Positions 1 to 10,530 of a stretch of 64,000 nucleotides of DNA are shown here, piece by piece (position 1 is the first letter of the stretch; the number at the start of each line of letters is the position of its first letter). This DNA comes from Bacteroidia bacterium (GTDB lineage: Bacteria; Bacteroidota; Bacteroidia; SpSt-205). The notes under the pieces were generated by a model. That model had not been told where the DNA came from. It saw only the letters and a program-made list of their open reading frames with translations, and did not search any database. The position numbers were made by a program, and so were the translations under genes. The stretch spans positions 43,324 to 107,323 of the forward strand of contig JANXCX010000002.1 of assembly GCA_025059535.1 (NCBI GenBank), read 5' to 3'.

Positions 1-1847
1 TGGCGCCCGAGCACCCTTTAGTAGAGACGCTTACGGATGCGGCGCAGCGAGAAGCCGTAGCGCAGTATCGGCAGATGGCACAAAATCGTTTAGAACGCGA
101 TCGGCTCGCCAGCAGCGGCAAACCCACGGGCGTATGGCTGGGCACCTACGCCGAGCATCCCTACACGGGTGAGAAGCTCCCTATTTACATCAGCGATTAT
201 GTGCTAATGGGCTATGGCACGGGGGCTATTATGGGTGTGCCGGCCCATGACGGCCGAGACTGGGCCTTTGCGCGGCACTTCGGTCTGCCTATCCGCTCCA
301 TTCTGGCTGACGTATCCGTGGAAGGGGGCGCCTACGAATCGCGCGAAGGACGCCTTATAAACTCCGATTTCCTTACGGGACTTTCTGTATCGGAGGCTAT
401 TCAGGTCATTAGCCAGCGCCTGGCAATGGATGGGAAAGGCGGCCCAGCCGTTCAATACCGCTTGCGGGATGCCGTTTTCTCCCGTCAGCGCTACTGGGGT
501 GAGCCTTTTCCCATTGTGTGGCGTGGTGATATACCTATACCCCTTTCTGAGGACGAGCTGCCCGTGGAGCTTCCGCCCATAGAGAAGTACGAGCCCACGG
601 GGGATGGCCGTTCGCCGCTAGCCCGGCTGGAAAGCTGGGTAAAACAGGCCGATGGCACCCTTCGCGAAACGGATACTATGCCCGGTTGGGCCGGCTCCAG
701 TTGGTACTTTCTGCGCTATACCGACCCGCATAATCCCCATGCCCTCGCGGACCCCGAAAAGCTTCGCTACTGGCTGCCTGTAGACCTTTATGTAGGCGGG
801 GCTGAGCATGCCGTAGGCCATCTCCTCTACGCCCGTTTTTGGACCCACTTTCTCTATGATATCGGAATTAGTCCAGTGAAGGAGCCTTTCCGTAAGCTGG
901 TCAATCAGGGCATGATTCTGGGCCGTTCCATCCTTATTTACAAGCGCAAGGATGCCCCTACCTTCGTCTCAGCCGATCTTATCCCTGAATCTGAACGTTC
1001 GGCCTACTTGCCCGTGCGGGTAGAAGTAAGCCTAGTGGAGGATACCCAAGTAGATATAGAAGGCTTTCGGCGCTGGATGCCCGAGTATAAAGATGCCGAA
1101 TTTGTCCGAAATGCCCAAGGGTCCTTCCATGGAGAGCCCTTGATTGAAAAAATGTCCAAATCTTTCCACAATGTAGTTACGCCGGATGCCTTGTGCGAGC
1201 AGTATGGGGCCGATGCCTTTCGGCTTTATGAGATGTTTTTGGGGCCTCTTACGCACACAAAGCCCTGGGATCCGCGCGGGATTCAAGGCACCTATCAATT
1301 CCTGCGGCGTCTGTGGCGCTTTTTGGTAGGGGAGGAGGAAGGTGATGAAGCGCCTCTTCAGCTTAGCGAGGCGGAGCCTACTTCAGTTGAGCTGCGGCTC
1401 CTCCACACCCTTATCAAACGCGTTACGGAGGACATAGAGCGCCTCAGCCTGAATACCTGTGTAGCCCACTTCATGTCGTTTCTCAATGAGATGCAGCGGC
1501 TGGGCTGCCGCAAACGTGCCATATGGAAGCCGTTCTTTGTTCTTTTAGAGCCCTTTGCGCCGCACATTGCCTGCGAGTTGTGGGAGCGCAGCGGCGAAAG
1601 CGGCTTTCTGTGGGAGATGGCCTGGCCAGAGTGGTCAGAGGAGTATCTGCGAGAGGAAACTATTACCTACCCTGTCACCATAAATGGCAAGTTGCGTTTC
1701 CATCTGGAAGTAGCCGAGGAGACTCCGCTGGAGGAAATCCAAGAAAAGGTGCGGACGGATGCGCGCCTTGTGAAATACCTCAATGGCAAAGTCATTCAAA
1801 AGATTATAGTGGTGCCTCGTAAGATTATAAATGTAGTGGCGGTATGA
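1..1847 (+). CDS. leuS: Leucyl-tRNA synthetase, 3' part (5' end outside window)
   Basis: Class I aminoacyl-tRNA synthetase that charges tRNA-Leu. The reading frame (codons from base 3) is open to the left edge, so only about 614 C-terminal residues are present and the HIGH motif lies outside. Visible parts are the end of the CP1 editing domain, with the family motif YGTGAIMGVPAHD followed by GRD, then the catalytic-core return with KMSKS at 1149-1163, then the anticodon-binding and C-terminal domains. The stop overlaps the fmt start by 4 bases (ATGA), indicating translational coupling. Nothing suggests damage. Assignment is firm. Confidence 0.96.
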   Translation, partial: APEHPLVETLTDAAQREAVAQYRQMAQNRLERDRLASSGKPTGVWLGTYAEHPYTGEKLPIYISDYVLMGYGTGAIMGVPAHDGRDWAFARHFGLPIRSILADVSVEGGAYESREGRLINSDFLTGLSVSEAIQVISQRLAMDGKGGPAVQYRLRDAVFSRQRYWGEPFPIVWRGDIPIPLSEDELPVELPPIEKYEPTGDGRSPLARLESWVKQADGTLRETDTMPGWAGSSWYFLRYTDPHNPHALADPEKLRYWLPVDLYVGGAEHAVGHLLYARFWTHFLYDIGISPVKEPFRKLVNQGMILGRSILIYKRKDAPTFVSADLIPESERSAYLPVRVEVSLVEDTQVDIEGFRRWMPEYKDAEFVRNAQGSFHGEPLIEKMSKSFHNVVTPDALCEQYGADAFRLYEMFLGPLTHTKPWDPRGIQGTYQFLRRLWRFLVGEEEGDEAPLQLSEAEPTSVELRLLHTLIKRVTEDIERLSLNTCVAHFMSFLNEMQRLGCRKRAIWKPFFVLLEPFAPHIACELWERSGESGFLWEMAWPEWSEEYLREETITYPVTINGKLRFHLEVAEETPLEEIQEKVRTDARLVKYLNGKVIQKIIVVPRKIINVVAV

Positions 1848-2773
1848 GGGTAGTCTTTCTGGGCAATGGAGCCTTTGGCGTGCCGTCTTTACGAAGCTTA
1901 GCTCACTCAGCCCATCAGGTCTTGGCTGTAATCACGAATCCTGATAAGCCGGCTGGCCGGCATCAGGTGCTTACCCCCACGCCTATAAAGCAAGAAGCGC
2001 TAAAATTAGGCTTGCCCTTATGGGAGGTAAGTAGTCCTAAGGACCCTACCTTGCCGGAACGGCTTCAGAGCCTTCAAGCCGATATTTTCGTGGTAGTGGC
2101 TTATCCTATAATTCCCCGGCGGGTGCGCACGATTCCGCCGCTGGGTGCCATCAATATCCACCCTTCTCTTTTGCCGGCTTACCGTGGCCCTGCTCCTATC
2201 CCGTGGAGCATTATTTCGGGGGATAAAGTTACGGGGGTTACGATTTTTCGGATTGGGGATCAGGTGGATGCGGGGGATATTCTTTTGCAGCGAGCCTATC
2301 CTTTGCCGGAAGATTGGAATGCCGGGCAGCTGGAGCGCTTTTTAGCTGAGGTGAGCGCGGACCTCCTTTTGGAGGTTCTGGAAGGCCTGGCCTTAGGTAC
2401 CATTCAGCCTATACCGCAGCCGCAGGGTAAGGAAGTTTCTTATGCCCCTAAGCTCTCCTCCGAAAATACACGCGTAGTTTGGCATAAATCAGCCGAGGAA
2501 ATATATAACTTTGTTCGCGGCCTTAGTCCTCAGCCGCGTGCCTGGGCTATTTTTCAAGGCAAACGCCTGCAAATCCTCAAGGCAGAAAAAATGCCAGCGC
2601 GCCGCACTATGTATCCACCGGGTACCATTTGGCAGGAAGAGGGCCAGCTCCTGGTAGCCTGCGGGGATGCGCCTCTGCGTTTAGTGGAAGTGCATTTAGA
2701 GGGTAAAAAGCCCATATCGGGGGCTGAATTTGTGCAGGGGTATGTAAAAAATGCCATCCTTCACTTAGAGTAG
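1844..2773 (+). CDS. fmt: Methionyl-tRNA formyltransferase
   Basis: Transfers a formyl group from 10-formyl-tetrahydrofolate to initiator Met-tRNA. The 309 residues match the usual family length. The N-terminal formyltransferase domain opens with VVFLGNGAFGVPSL and carries the catalytic stretch NIHPSLLPAYRGPAP (family form HxSLLPxxRGxAP), followed by a VDAGDIL segment. The C-terminal third fits the tRNA-binding OB-fold domain. The start overlaps the leuS stop by 4 bases, so the two are probably translated as one unit. No deformylase gene is seen in the window. Confidence 0.95.
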   Translation: MRVVFLGNGAFGVPSLRSLAHSAHQVLAVITNPDKPAGRHQVLTPTPIKQEALKLGLPLWEVSSPKDPTLPERLQSLQADIFVVVAYPIIPRRVRTIPPLGAINIHPSLLPAYRGPAPIPWSIISGDKVTGVTIFRIGDQVDAGDILLQRAYPLPEDWNAGQLERFLAEVSADLLLEVLEGLALGTIQPIPQPQGKEVSYAPKLSSENTRVVWHKSAEEIYNFVRGLSPQPRAWAIFQGKRLQILKAEKMPARRTMYPPGTIWQEEGQLLVACGDAPLRLVEVHLEGKKPISGAEFVQGYVKNAILHLE

Positions 2774-2948
2774 TTTATGAAGGCAAAGCCCTAAGGCTAG
2801 CCGTCTTTGAGGCAGAGTAAGGTTTTATTTATGGCCGATGACGTGGCTAAAGGGCTAGGACGGTCCAACTGCATAGTTGGGAGGATTAGCCTATCTGAAG
2901 GCACCGCCCCTGCGCCCTGTGGAATGATAAAATCTTAGGCCTTTGTAT

Positions 2949-2956
2949 TACTTTTG
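2949..2956 (+). promoter_or_regulatory. Bacteroidota -7 box before the permease gene
   Basis: TACTTTTG, an exact TAnnTTTG match, ends 4 bases before the ATG at 2961. It decides that start over the in-frame TTG at 2943 and implies a leaderless or nearly leaderless mRNA. Confidence 0.7.
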
Positions 2957-2960
2957 GGCG

Positions 2961-4457
2961 ATGGCGGAAAATACTTCCTTGAGTGGCTTTTTTTATAGCC
3001 TTTTCCGCAAAAAGTCTATAGAGGCGTATCAGCAAGAGGCTAACCGCTCAGGGTTACGCCGGGCACTTGGTCGCTGGGCTCTGGTCTCCCTGGGCATAGG
3101 GGCGATTATTGGGGGGGGTATTTTTACCCTCACGGGCGTAGCCGCTAAAAATTATGCGGGGCCAGCCTTAGCTATTTCCTTTGTAATTGCGGGGTTTGCC
3201 TGCCTCCTGGCGGCTTTGGCCTATGCAGAATTCGCCAGCATCGTGCCAGTAGAGGGTTCGGCCTATGCCTACTCCTACGTCACCGTCGGCGAACTGATAG
3301 CCTGGTTTATCGGCTGGAATCTCATCCTAGAATACATGATGGGGGCTACCACGGTCGCTGTGGCTTGGAGCGGCTATTTTGAAAAGCTCCTGCACCTTTT
3401 CCATCTGGAGCTACCGCTCTGGCTTACAAATGACTATTTCACCGCTCAGGCTAAGGCCCAGGCCATGGGCTTAGAACCCCCCGCATTTGCCTTTAATCTC
3501 CCTGGTTTCCTTGTGACCTGGCTGGTAACGGGCATCCTCCTGCGTGGCATAAAGGAAACCGCCTCCACAAATAACCTTATCGTGCTTATCAAGGTGGGGG
3601 CAGTGCTCTTCGTCATTTTAGTCGGTCTCTTCTTCGTCAAGCCGGAAAATTGGACGCCTTTTATTCCTCCTGCTGAGGTTGATGCGCAGGGAAATGTGCA
3701 TTACGGCTGGCCAGGGGTTTTCACGGCGGCGACTATTGTATTCTTTGCCTATATCGGCTTTGATGCGGTCTCTACGCAAGCGGGGGAGGCCCTTCAGCCT
3801 AACCGCGATGTACCCTTTGCCATAGTAGCCTCGCTTCTGATTACTACGGCGCTGTACATCGGCGTTTCGGTAGTGCTTACGGGTATGGTGCCATATTCCC
3901 AGCTAGATGAGCGGGCTCCGGTAGCCTCGGCCTTCGCTGGGGCTGGGGTGGGGTGGGCTACCTACCTCATTACCTTTGCCGCTGTAGCCGGCCTGATTTC
4001 GGTCATGCTGGTCATGCTGCTGGGCCAGACGCGGATCTTCCTCGCCATGGCTAAGGATGGCCTTCTACCCGAAGCCCTCTTCGGCTACGTCCATCCCGTC
4101 TATAAAACGCCTTTTCGTAGCACTCTGCTGGTGGGTACGATTATGTCCTTTACGGCGGCACTGGTCCCAATTGTAAATGTGTCTGAGCTTACCAGCTTAG
4201 GCACGCTATTGGCTTTTACGCTGGTCTCGCTTTCCGTCTTTATTCTGAGAGTGCGTCAACCTAAGCTGCCCCGGCCCTACAAAGCGCCGCTATGGCCTTT
4301 AGTGTCACTGGGTGGCGTCTTAGTCAATATCTTTCTCATGAGCCAGGCACGCAAAGAGAACCTGCGCGCCTTTGCCATATGGGCGGTTATTGGGCTGCTA
4401 GTCTATTTTCTTTACAGTCGCCGTCGCAGTAAGCTGCATACGGCTAATTCAGCCTAA
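2961..4457 (+). CDS. APC-family amino acid permease (cationic amino acid transporter type)
   Basis: Inner-membrane amino acid transporter of the APC superfamily, most like the YfnA/CAT branch. Starting at ATG 2961 it has about 498 residues and at least twelve hydrophobic segments. The TM1 hallmark IGAIIGGGIFTLTG (unwound substrate-binding loop) is near residue 40, followed by the conserved AEFASIVPVEGSAYAY of TM3. An in-frame TTG 18 bases upstream would place the promoter box inside the gene, so the ATG is preferred. It stands alone: the next gene has its own promoter overlapping this stop codon. Substrate cannot be read from sequence. Confidence 0.88.
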   Translation: MAENTSLSGFFYSLFRKKSIEAYQQEANRSGLRRALGRWALVSLGIGAIIGGGIFTLTGVAAKNYAGPALAISFVIAGFACLLAALAYAEFASIVPVEGSAYAYSYVTVGELIAWFIGWNLILEYMMGATTVAVAWSGYFEKLLHLFHLELPLWLTNDYFTAQAKAQAMGLEPPAFAFNLPGFLVTWLVTGILLRGIKETASTNNLIVLIKVGAVLFVILVGLFFVKPENWTPFIPPAEVDAQGNVHYGWPGVFTAATIVFFAYIGFDAVSTQAGEALQPNRDVPFAIVASLLITTALYIGVSVVLTGMVPYSQLDERAPVASAFAGAGVGWATYLITFAAVAGLISVMLVMLLGQTRIFLAMAKDGLLPEALFGYVHPVYKTPFRSTLLVGTIMSFTAALVPIVNVSELTSLGTLLAFTLVSLSVFILRVRQPKLPRPYKAPLWPLVSLGGVLVNIFLMSQARKENLRAFAIWAVIGLLVYFLYSRRRSKLHTANSA

Positions 4458-4462
4458 TTTTG
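4455..4462 (+). promoter_or_regulatory. Bacteroidota -7 box before hppA, overlapping the upstream stop
   Basis: TAATTTTG ends 7 bases before the hppA ATG. Its first three bases are the TAA stop of the permease gene, so the promoter lies inside the 3' end of its neighbour. Confidence 0.65.
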
Positions 4463-4469
4463 CGGCCAT

Positions 4470-6578
4470 ATGCCCCAGGTACTGTGGGTTCCTTTAGCGC
4501 TGGCAGGGCTGGGTATAGTCTTTCTCCTATGGCGGCAGGCGGGGATACGCCGGTATCCCGCGGGCGAAGCCCGCATGCAGGCCATAGCCAGCTATATCGC
4601 GCGCGGTGCTTTAGCTTTTCTCAAGGCTGAATGGCGTATTCTAGCCATTTTTGCCCTTATCGTTGGAGGTATTTTAGCCTATCTTGGCACTTTAGAAGGT
4701 AGTACCGGCAAGGTTCAATCCCATCCCCTTATCGGAGTAGCCTTCCTGGTGGGGGCTTTTACCTCGGCCTTAGCGGGATACATAGGCATGTCCATCGCCA
4801 CCCAAGCCAATGTACGCACTACGGAAGCGGCCCGATCCTCGCTGGCACGCGCCTTTCGGATTGCATTTGACGGCGGCTCAGTAATGGGCATAGGCGTAGG
4901 TTCCCTAGCCGTATTAGGGCTTGGGGGGCTATTTGCGCTTTTCTTTTTCCACTTTGCTGGGGGGGATCCGCTCAGCCCCGAACTACGCCGCACGATTGAA
5001 GTAGTAACGGGCTTTTCCCTGGGTGCCGAGAGCATAGCGCTTTTTGCCCGCGTGGGCGGTGGCATCTATACGAAAGCCGCTGATGTAGGCGCCGACCTAG
5101 TCGGCAAAATAGAAGCAGGCATACCCGAGGATGATCCCCGTAACCCCGCCGTAATCGCCGATAATGTAGGCGATAACGTAGGCGATATAGCAGGAATGGG
5201 GGCTGACCTTTTCGGCTCGTATGTGGCTACCATCTTAGCTACTATGGTATTGGGGGCGGAGATGGTAAGTAGCGCTGGTAGCTTAGGGCCTGTAGTGCTT
5301 CCCCTTCTCTTGGCAGGTACAGGGCTCTTTTTCTCCATTGTGGCTAGCTTTTTCGTGCGTGTAAGGGCTGATGCGGGCGCCCAGCAGGTACAAAACGCCC
5401 TAAATCTTGGCAACTGGGGCGCCATCCTCCTTACGGTAGGTGCCTCCTACTTCCTTGTAGGATGGCTTTTACCCACTGGCGCAGAACTGCGCGGCGAAAA
5501 GGTAACGCCTATAGGTATATTTGGCGCTGTAGCGATTGGCCTGATGGTGGGAGCTTTCATGAGCTGGGTTACGGAATACTACACGGGGCTGGGGCGGCGG
5601 CCCGTGCGCACTATCGTCCACCGTTCTCTCACCGGTCATGCTACGAATATTCTGGGCGGCTTGGCCGTAGGTATGGAATCTACCGCTCTGCCGGCCATTG
5701 TGATGGCTGGCGGTATTATTGGCGCCTATGCTTTGGCAGGGCTGTATGGCGTAGCTATCGCCGCAACAGGAATGATGAGTACTACGGCGATGCAGCTTAG
5801 TATTGATGCCTTTGGTCCGATTGCGGATAATGCCGGAGGCATCGCCGAAATGAGCGGCCTCCCCGCCGAAGTGCGCCAGAAAACCGACATCTTAGATGCC
5901 GTAGGTAATACCACAGCCGCCATGGGGAAAGGCTTCGCTATCGCTTCGGCGGCGCTTACTGCCTTGGCCCTCTTTGCCGCCTATGTAGGTGTGGCAGGCA
6001 TCACCGGCATCAATATCTACAAAGCCCCTGTGCTGGGCGGCCTTCTGATAGGGGCCATGGTGCCTTTTCTCTTTTCCTCCCTGGCAATCTCAGCCGTAGG
6101 GCGTGCGGCTATGGATATGGTACAGGAGGTGCGCCGCCAGTTTCGTGAAATTCCTGGCCTCATGGAAGGGCGCGCCGAACCCCAATACGAACGCTGCGTG
6201 GAAATCTCCACCAACGCGGCGCTGCGCGAAATGATCCTACCAGGTGCCTTAGCTTTGGTAATCCCAGCCGTAGTAGGGCTTACCTTAGGCGCCGAAGTAC
6301 TAGGCGGCTATATGGCCGGCGTAACGATTACGGGTGTGCTCTTAGGCCTTTTCCAAAGTAACGCCGGCGGTGCTTGGGATAATGCCAAGAAATCTTTTGA
6401 AAAAGGCGTTACGATTGAAGGTCAAACCTACTATAAGAAGTCAGAACCCCATAAAGCTGCTGTCACAGGGGATACAGTTGGCGATCCCCTCAAGGATACT
6501 TCGGGGCCTTCAATGAATATCCTCGTGAAGCTTACAGGGATAGTAGCTCTTATTCTGGCGCCTTACCTCAAGCCCTAA
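4470..6578 (+). CDS. hppA: Membrane-bound K+-dependent proton-translocating pyrophosphatase
   Basis: Integral membrane pump that hydrolyses cytoplasmic pyrophosphate and exports H+. It has 702 residues and about 16 membrane segments. Substrate-binding motifs are visible: [11 protein letters not shown] at 205-215, the Asp-rich loop [13 protein letters not shown] at 230-242, and [12 protein letters not shown] near 670-680. In [10 protein letters not shown] (479-488) the Ala at 483 marks the K+-dependent subfamily; K+-independent enzymes have Lys there. The ion-gate Glu found at +3 or +7 from Asp246 in most pumps is missing (Gly249, Ala253). A Glu sits instead at 187, seven residues before the conserved Arg194, an arrangement I recall for the flavobacterial H+-PPase group. 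Proton rather than sodium pumping is therefore inferred. Confidence 0.95.
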   Translation: MPQVLWVPLALAGLGIVFLLWRQAGIRRYPAGEARMQAIASYIARGALAFLKAEWRILAIFALIVGGILAYLGTLEGSTGKVQSHPLIGVAFLVGAFTSALAGYIGMSIATQANVRTTEAARSSLARAFRIAFDGGSVMGIGVGSLAVLGLGGLFALFFFHFAGGDPLSPELRRTIEVVTGFSLGAESIALFARVGGGIYTKAADVGADLVGKIEAGIPEDDPRNPAVIADNVGDNVGDIAGMGADLFGSYVATILATMVLGAEMVSSAGSLGPVVLPLLLAGTGLFFSIVASFFVRVRADAGAQQVQNALNLGNWGAILLTVGASYFLVGWLLPTGAELRGEKVTPIGIFGAVAIGLMVGAFMSWVTEYYTGLGRRPVRTIVHRSLTGHATNILGGLAVGMESTALPAIVMAGGIIGAYALAGLYGVAIAATGMMSTTAMQLSIDAFGPIADNAGGIAEMSGLPAEVRQKTDILDAVGNTTAAMGKGFAIASAALTALALFAAYVGVAGITGINIYKAPVLGGLLIGAMVPFLFSSLAISAVGRAAMDMVQEVRRQFREIPGLMEGRAEPQYERCVEISTNAALREMILPGALALVIPAVVGLTLGAEVLGGYMAGVTITGVLLGLFQSNAGGAWDNAKKSFEKGVTIEGQTYYKKSEPHKAAVTGDTVGDPLKDTSGPSMNILVKLTGIVALILAPYLKP

Positions 6579-6693
6579 GAGCAGGGAAAAGCTGTTGTAT
6601 GTCCGCTGGACCTTGGCAGGCATGGGGAGGAGGCCTAGAATTTGCCCTTGACCTTTTGAGTGGGGGGAGAATTTCTTCACAGCCCTAAGGCCT

Positions 6694-8094
6694 CTAAGCT
6701 GAAGGGAGGATAGCTGACCCTCGGAGGTAGAGGTAGCCGTAGAGGGCAAATCCAGTGAGGCCCACTAAGCTGAGGAGAACCTTTGGTCCTAAGCTAAGGC
6801 CATTGCCCAGCAGCGCTAAAAGGGCTAGACCCACTAAAGGGACAAGAGGAAATAGCGGGAAGGCTTGGGCCCATTTTCGCCAGCCTAAGCTTAGGGACAG
6901 CCCTACCATAGAGGCGTAGGCCAGCAGGGTCGTCCAAGCACAGGCCGGATAGCCCCAGCGCGGAATCCCATACAAATTCCCCACCCAGGTAATGAGGCTG
7001 CCAAGGGCGGTTATCCAGACCCCGGTCGTCGGCAGGGTAGAAAGCTTGTACCATATTGAGGCCTGAATAAGGCTGCCCATAAGAAGATTGGCCCATAGCA
7101 GGATAGGGACTACCGCTAGAGCCTCATGGTAAGCAGCGGGGAAAAGGGGCGCAGGCAAAATTCCTCCCCACGTGGTACTAACTAGCGGTTCAGCCCATAG
7201 GCTAAGCAGGAATACGCCCCCTAAGCTGACGGCATGATATAAAAGCCAGCTTCGCCGGTAGAAAGGGATCTCGGCGCGGTGGGTGCCTAAAAGGAGGGGT
7301 TCGCCCGCCTGCCGGTAGGCTTGTACAAAGAGCGCTAGCGCCATCGCTACCTTATACGCGGCGCTATAGAGCGCCGTCTCGTGGAGATTATGGCGAGCCA
7401 GCAGGATGCGGTCTAATACGTCATTTGTAGCGCCTATAAGGCCCATCCCAGCCAGGAGGAGCCCATAGCGTAAGGGTACCCCTACTTCCTGCCAGGCACC
7501 TGCTCGAAGAGCGGCGAAGGGCGGCGCCAGCCAGAGGCCTAAAACCCAGCGCAATGAAGAAGTGAAAAGATTGGCCGAAAGAATGAAGGTCAGACCGTAG
7601 CCCTTGAGCCCTACCCCATAAATATTGAGCGCTAGAAAGAGGCCTATGTGGGTAAGGTGAATGGTCATGTAGGCTAAGGGACGACCTATAGCGCGCAAAT
7701 GGGCCAGCGCAAAATTTCCCCAGGCATCTACAGTCCAAATCGCAATGGTGAGCCAGAGCAGTTCGGGTTGGTGGGCGTAGCCTAAAGGGCCGGCGACCCA
7801 GGGTACTAGGAGAGCACAGAGGCCTGCTAGGCCCATTCCTACGCTCATGGTAAGCCCGAGAAACCGCCAAAAGTCCCCTTCCCTCTGACGGAAACGAAAG
7901 TAGGCGGTTTCCATGCCCGCTCCTGCGGCAATAAGCCCAAAGACCATCCACGAGTACAGCTCAGAAAGCCGCCCAAAATCCTCTATAGAGAGGCGATGGG
8001 CGTAGAGAGGTGTTAGAGCCCAGTTGAGGAAGCGGGAAAGCGCAGCCGTAAAGCCATAGAGGGCGCCGTGGTAAAGCAGTCGCCGTAGCGCCAC
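6694..8094 (-). CDS. Polysaccharide/lipid-linked oligosaccharide flippase-like membrane protein
   Basis: About 466 residues with some 12-14 hydrophobic segments, and an N-terminal stretch (GALYGFTAALSRFLNWALTP) typical of the Wzx/MurJ-like MOP superfamily of oligosaccharide flippases. Start is GTG at 8094, 9 bases after the fbaB stop, so it is probably the last gene of a metK-fbaB-flippase operon. No glycosyltransferases lie beside it, so its cargo (O-antigen, capsule or other) is unknown. The 115-base gap to hppA, which converges on it, shows no clear terminator. Confidence 0.8.
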   Translation of the reverse strand: MALRRLLYHGALYGFTAALSRFLNWALTPLYAHRLSIEDFGRLSELYSWMVFGLIAAGAGMETAYFRFRQREGDFWRFLGLTMSVGMGLAGLCALLVPWVAGPLGYAHQPELLWLTIAIWTVDAWGNFALAHLRAIGRPLAYMTIHLTHIGLFLALNIYGVGLKGYGLTFILSANLFTSSLRWVLGLWLAPPFAALRAGAWQEVGVPLRYGLLLAGMGLIGATNDVLDRILLARHNLHETALYSAAYKVAMALALFVQAYRQAGEPLLLGTHRAEIPFYRRSWLLYHAVSLGGVFLLSLWAEPLVSTTWGGILPAPLFPAAYHEALAVVPILLWANLLMGSLIQASIWYKLSTLPTTGVWITALGSLITWVGNLYGIPRWGYPACAWTTLLAYASMVGLSLSLGWRKWAQAFPLFPLVPLVGLALLALLGNGLSLGPKVLLSLVGLTGFALYGYLYLRGSAILPSA

Positions 8095-8103
8095 TCCAGC
8101 GCC

Positions 8104-9189
8104 TCAGGCCACCGTAATCCGGCTTTCCAGATAGACTGCCTGCACCGCCCGAATAATAGCGATGCCTTCTTCCATAGGTCGCTGGAAGGCCTTACGCCCT
8201 AGGATAAGGCCCATCCCACCAGCGCGCTTGTTGATAACCGCTGTACGGACGGCCTCCGCCAAATCCGACTGCCCCGCCGAAGCTCCGCCCGAATTGATAA
8301 GCCCCACCCGACCCATATAGTTATTCACTACCTGATAGCGGCAGAGGTCTATCGGGTGATCGGTAGTAAGCTTATCATACACCTTACTGCTCGTTTTGCC
8401 AAACTTAAGCGCCGTATAGCCCCCGTTATTCTCGGGAAGTTTTTGCTTAATAATATCGGCTTGAAGGGTGGCCCCCAGGTGGTTGGCCTGGCCCGTAAGG
8501 TCCGCCGCTAAGTGATAATCCTTATCTGCGTTGAAGGCTTTATTACGCAGATAGCACCAGAGTATGGTAGCCATTCCAAGCTCATGCGCATAGGCAAAAG
8601 CCTCCGCAATCTCTTGGATTTGCCGGCTGGATTCTTCCGAGCCGAAGTAGATGGTAGCGCCTATGGCCACGGCACCCATATTCCAGGCTTGCTTGACGGT
8701 ACCAAAGAGGATTTGATCGTACTTGTTTGGATAGGTAAGAAGTTCATTATGGTTGATTTTGACGATGAAGGGTATCTTATGGGCATACTTGCGGGCTACG
8801 CTACCCAAGACGCCGAAGGTAGAGGCTACGGCATTACAGCCCGCTTCTAAGGCCAGCCGGACGATATTTTCGGGGTCAAAGTAAATGGGATTTGGGGCAA
8901 AAGAAGCTCCAGCTGAGTGCTCTACGCCCTGATCCACAGGGAGTATAGAGAGGTAGCCTGTACCGGCTAAAGTGCCATGGGAGAGAAGTGCCTGCAGGCT
9001 CCGAAGCACCTGGGGTGGACGGTCACTAAGGGCCCACACCCGATCTACGAAGTCCGGCCCAGGCAAATGCAACTGGCTCTTTGGTACTGTCGTACAAGTA
9101 TGATTGAGAAGGCTTTCCGCCTCATTGCCCAGAATCTCCACAATGTCGTCGTACGTCTCCACGGTTTTCAGGACAGTAGCGCTGCTCAT
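8104..9189 (-). CDS. fbaB: Class I fructose-bisphosphate aldolase (FbaB/DhnA type)
   Basis: Cleaves fructose-1,6-bisphosphate, or condenses triose phosphates in gluconeogenesis, by a Schiff-base mechanism. The 361 residues closely resemble the E. coli FbaB family. Visible signatures are [15 protein letters not shown] (likely containing the Schiff-base Lys region), the phosphate-binding GLINSGGAS, and [19 protein letters not shown] near the C-terminus. It lies 2 bases after metK on the same strand and is probably co-transcribed with it. No other aldolase is seen in the window. Confidence 0.93.
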   Translation of the reverse strand: MSSATVLKTVETYDDIVEILGNEAESLLNHTCTTVPKSQLHLPGPDFVDRVWALSDRPPQVLRSLQALLSHGTLAGTGYLSILPVDQGVEHSAGASFAPNPIYFDPENIVRLALEAGCNAVASTFGVLGSVARKYAHKIPFIVKINHNELLTYPNKYDQILFGTVKQAWNMGAVAIGATIYFGSEESSRQIQEIAEAFAYAHELGMATILWCYLRNKAFNADKDYHLAADLTGQANHLGATLQADIIKQKLPENNGGYTALKFGKTSSKVYDKLTTDHPIDLCRYQVVNNYMGRVGLINSGGASAGQSDLAEAVRTAVINKRAGGMGLILGRKAFQRPMEEGIAIIRAVQAVYLESRITVA

Positions 9190-9191
9190 AG

Positions 9192-10493
9192 TTATGAGTG
9201 GGATAGGTTTTTTTCTAAGGCAAAGGCTTGCTGAATGGGTTCAACAGCGTCCAGCTTCTCCCAAGGAAAGATTTCCACTGTAAGGGTTTTTTGGGTGGTA
9301 ATCTCTTTAGGACCATTGGGGGTCTGCTCTACAACGCAGTGAGTATAGGTGTAGGTGTGCAATTCAGGCTTGCGGCCCATGTGGCCGTAGGCCGCCGTAG
9401 GACGGTATATAGGTGCGGCTAGGTTGAGCTTTTCTATAATAGCCGCTGGACGCAGATCAAAAAGGCGCAAGAGGCGCTCAGCTATGGCGCTATCCGATAG
9501 ATTCACGTGAGCGGTGCCGTAGGTATTTACATAAAAGGCCACGGGCTGGGATAGGCCGATCGCGTAAGCGACTTGAATAAGTACCTCGTCGGCAACGCCC
9601 GCAGCTACTAAGTTCTTAGCGATATAGCGGGCCATGTAGGCGGCGCTTCGGTCCACTTTTGTGGGGTCTTTGCCCGAAAAGGCGCCTCCGCCGTGCGGCG
9701 CGCGCCCACCGTAGGTATCCACGATAATCTTTCGGCCTGTGAGCCCCGTATCCGCATGCGGCCCTCCAAGTACAAAGCGTCCCGTCGGATTTACCAGGAG
9801 GCGCATTTTGGCATCCATCATCTCCGCCGGGATTACACGCGGCAGGAGGATCGTGCGCACATCCTCTTCAATGCGCCGATGAATGGTACGCCAATCCTCC
9901 GCAAACTCCTCGTGCTGCGTAGAAAGCACAATCGTATGGACGCGTAGAGGACGGCCCTCGTCCGTGTATTCAATCGTTACTTGGCACTTAGCATCGGGGC
10001 GCAGGTAAGGCATAAGGTGCGGCTCATGCTTGCGAATATAGGCCAGTTCCCGCAAGATACGATGCGCATAGGCAATCGGCATAGGCATGTACTCCTCCGT
10101 CTCCCGCGTGGCGTAGCCAAACATCATGCCTTGATCCCCTGCCCCTAAATCCAAATCTAGGCCTTCCCCCCTGTTGACGCCGCGGGCTATATCGGGCGAC
10201 TGCCGATGGATCGTCGTAATCACGCCACAGCTTTCGGCGTCAAAGCGCAGCTCCGACCGGTTGTACCCAATCTCGCGGATAACCGCGCGCGCTATTTCCT
10301 CATAATCCACCCGTGCCGTCGTGGTAATTTCGCCTGCTAAAACTACCAGCCCCGTAGTTACCAAAGTCTCACAGGCCACCCGCCCATAAGGGTCCTGCGC
10401 TAGGATAGCATCTAGAATAGCGTCGGAAATTTGATCCGCTACTTTGTCTGGATGGCCCTCGGAGACAGACTCGGAGGTGAAAAGGTAAGCCAC
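9192..10493 (-). CDS. metK: S-adenosylmethionine synthetase
   Basis: Makes S-adenosylmethionine from methionine and ATP. From a GTG start at 10493 it has 433 residues beginning [17 protein letters not shown], which aligns with the family N-terminus. The ATP motif [12 protein letters not shown] is at about 117-128 and the P-loop-like [16 protein letters not shown] further on. A GTG two codons upstream (10499) is possible, but it would sit inside the promoter box CATCTTTG, so 10493 is preferred. First gene of the metK-fbaB-flippase operon. No SAM riboswitch fits in the short divergent intergenic space. Confidence 0.95.
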   Translation of the reverse strand: MAYLFTSESVSEGHPDKVADQISDAILDAILAQDPYGRVACETLVTTGLVVLAGEITTTARVDYEEIARAVIREIGYNRSELRFDAESCGVITTIHRQSPDIARGVNRGEGLDLDLGAGDQGMMFGYATRETEEYMPMPIAYAHRILRELAYIRKHEPHLMPYLRPDAKCQVTIEYTDEGRPLRVHTIVLSTQHEEFAEDWRTIHRRIEEDVRTILLPRVIPAEMMDAKMRLLVNPTGRFVLGGPHADTGLTGRKIIVDTYGGRAPHGGGAFSGKDPTKVDRSAAYMARYIAKNLVAAGVADEVLIQVAYAIGLSQPVAFYVNTYGTAHVNLSDSAIAERLLRLFDLRPAAIIEKLNLAAPIYRPTAAYGHMGRKPELHTYTYTHCVVEQTPNGPKEITTQKTLTVEIFPWEKLDAVEPIQQAFALEKNLSHS

Positions 10494-10498
10494 GCACA

Positions 10499-10506
10499 CA
10501 AAGATG
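10499..10506 (-). promoter_or_regulatory. -7 box variant before metK
   Basis: On the minus strand CATCTTTG (one mismatch to TAnnTTTG) ends 5 bases before the GTG at 10493. It helps choose that start. Confidence 0.5.
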
Positions 10507-10518
10507 CATAAAATCTAC

Positions 10519-10526
10519 CATTTTTG
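10519..10526 (+). promoter_or_regulatory. -7 box variant before the dehydrogenase-like gene
   Basis: CATTTTTG (one mismatch to TAnnTTTG) ends 4 bases before ATG 10531. It favours that start over the in-frame ATG at 10504 and is divergent from the metK box. Confidence 0.5.
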
Positions 10527-10530
10527 GGGT

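Noticed and set aside
2865..2880. Hairpin CCAACT-gcat-AGTTGG in the gap between fmt and the permease gene
   Set aside because: Six-base stem with no T-run after it and no recognisable RNA family, so it is neither a good intrinsic terminator nor a supported ncRNA.
5066..5425. Long antisense open frame inside hppA
   Set aside because: It has low-complexity Ser/Pro/Ala composition and no homology pattern, and lies wholly over conserved pump motifs, so it is a shadow of codon bias.
10494..10530. SAM riboswitch before metK
   Set aside because: The intergenic space to the divergent gene is under 40 bases and holds only the two -7 boxes.
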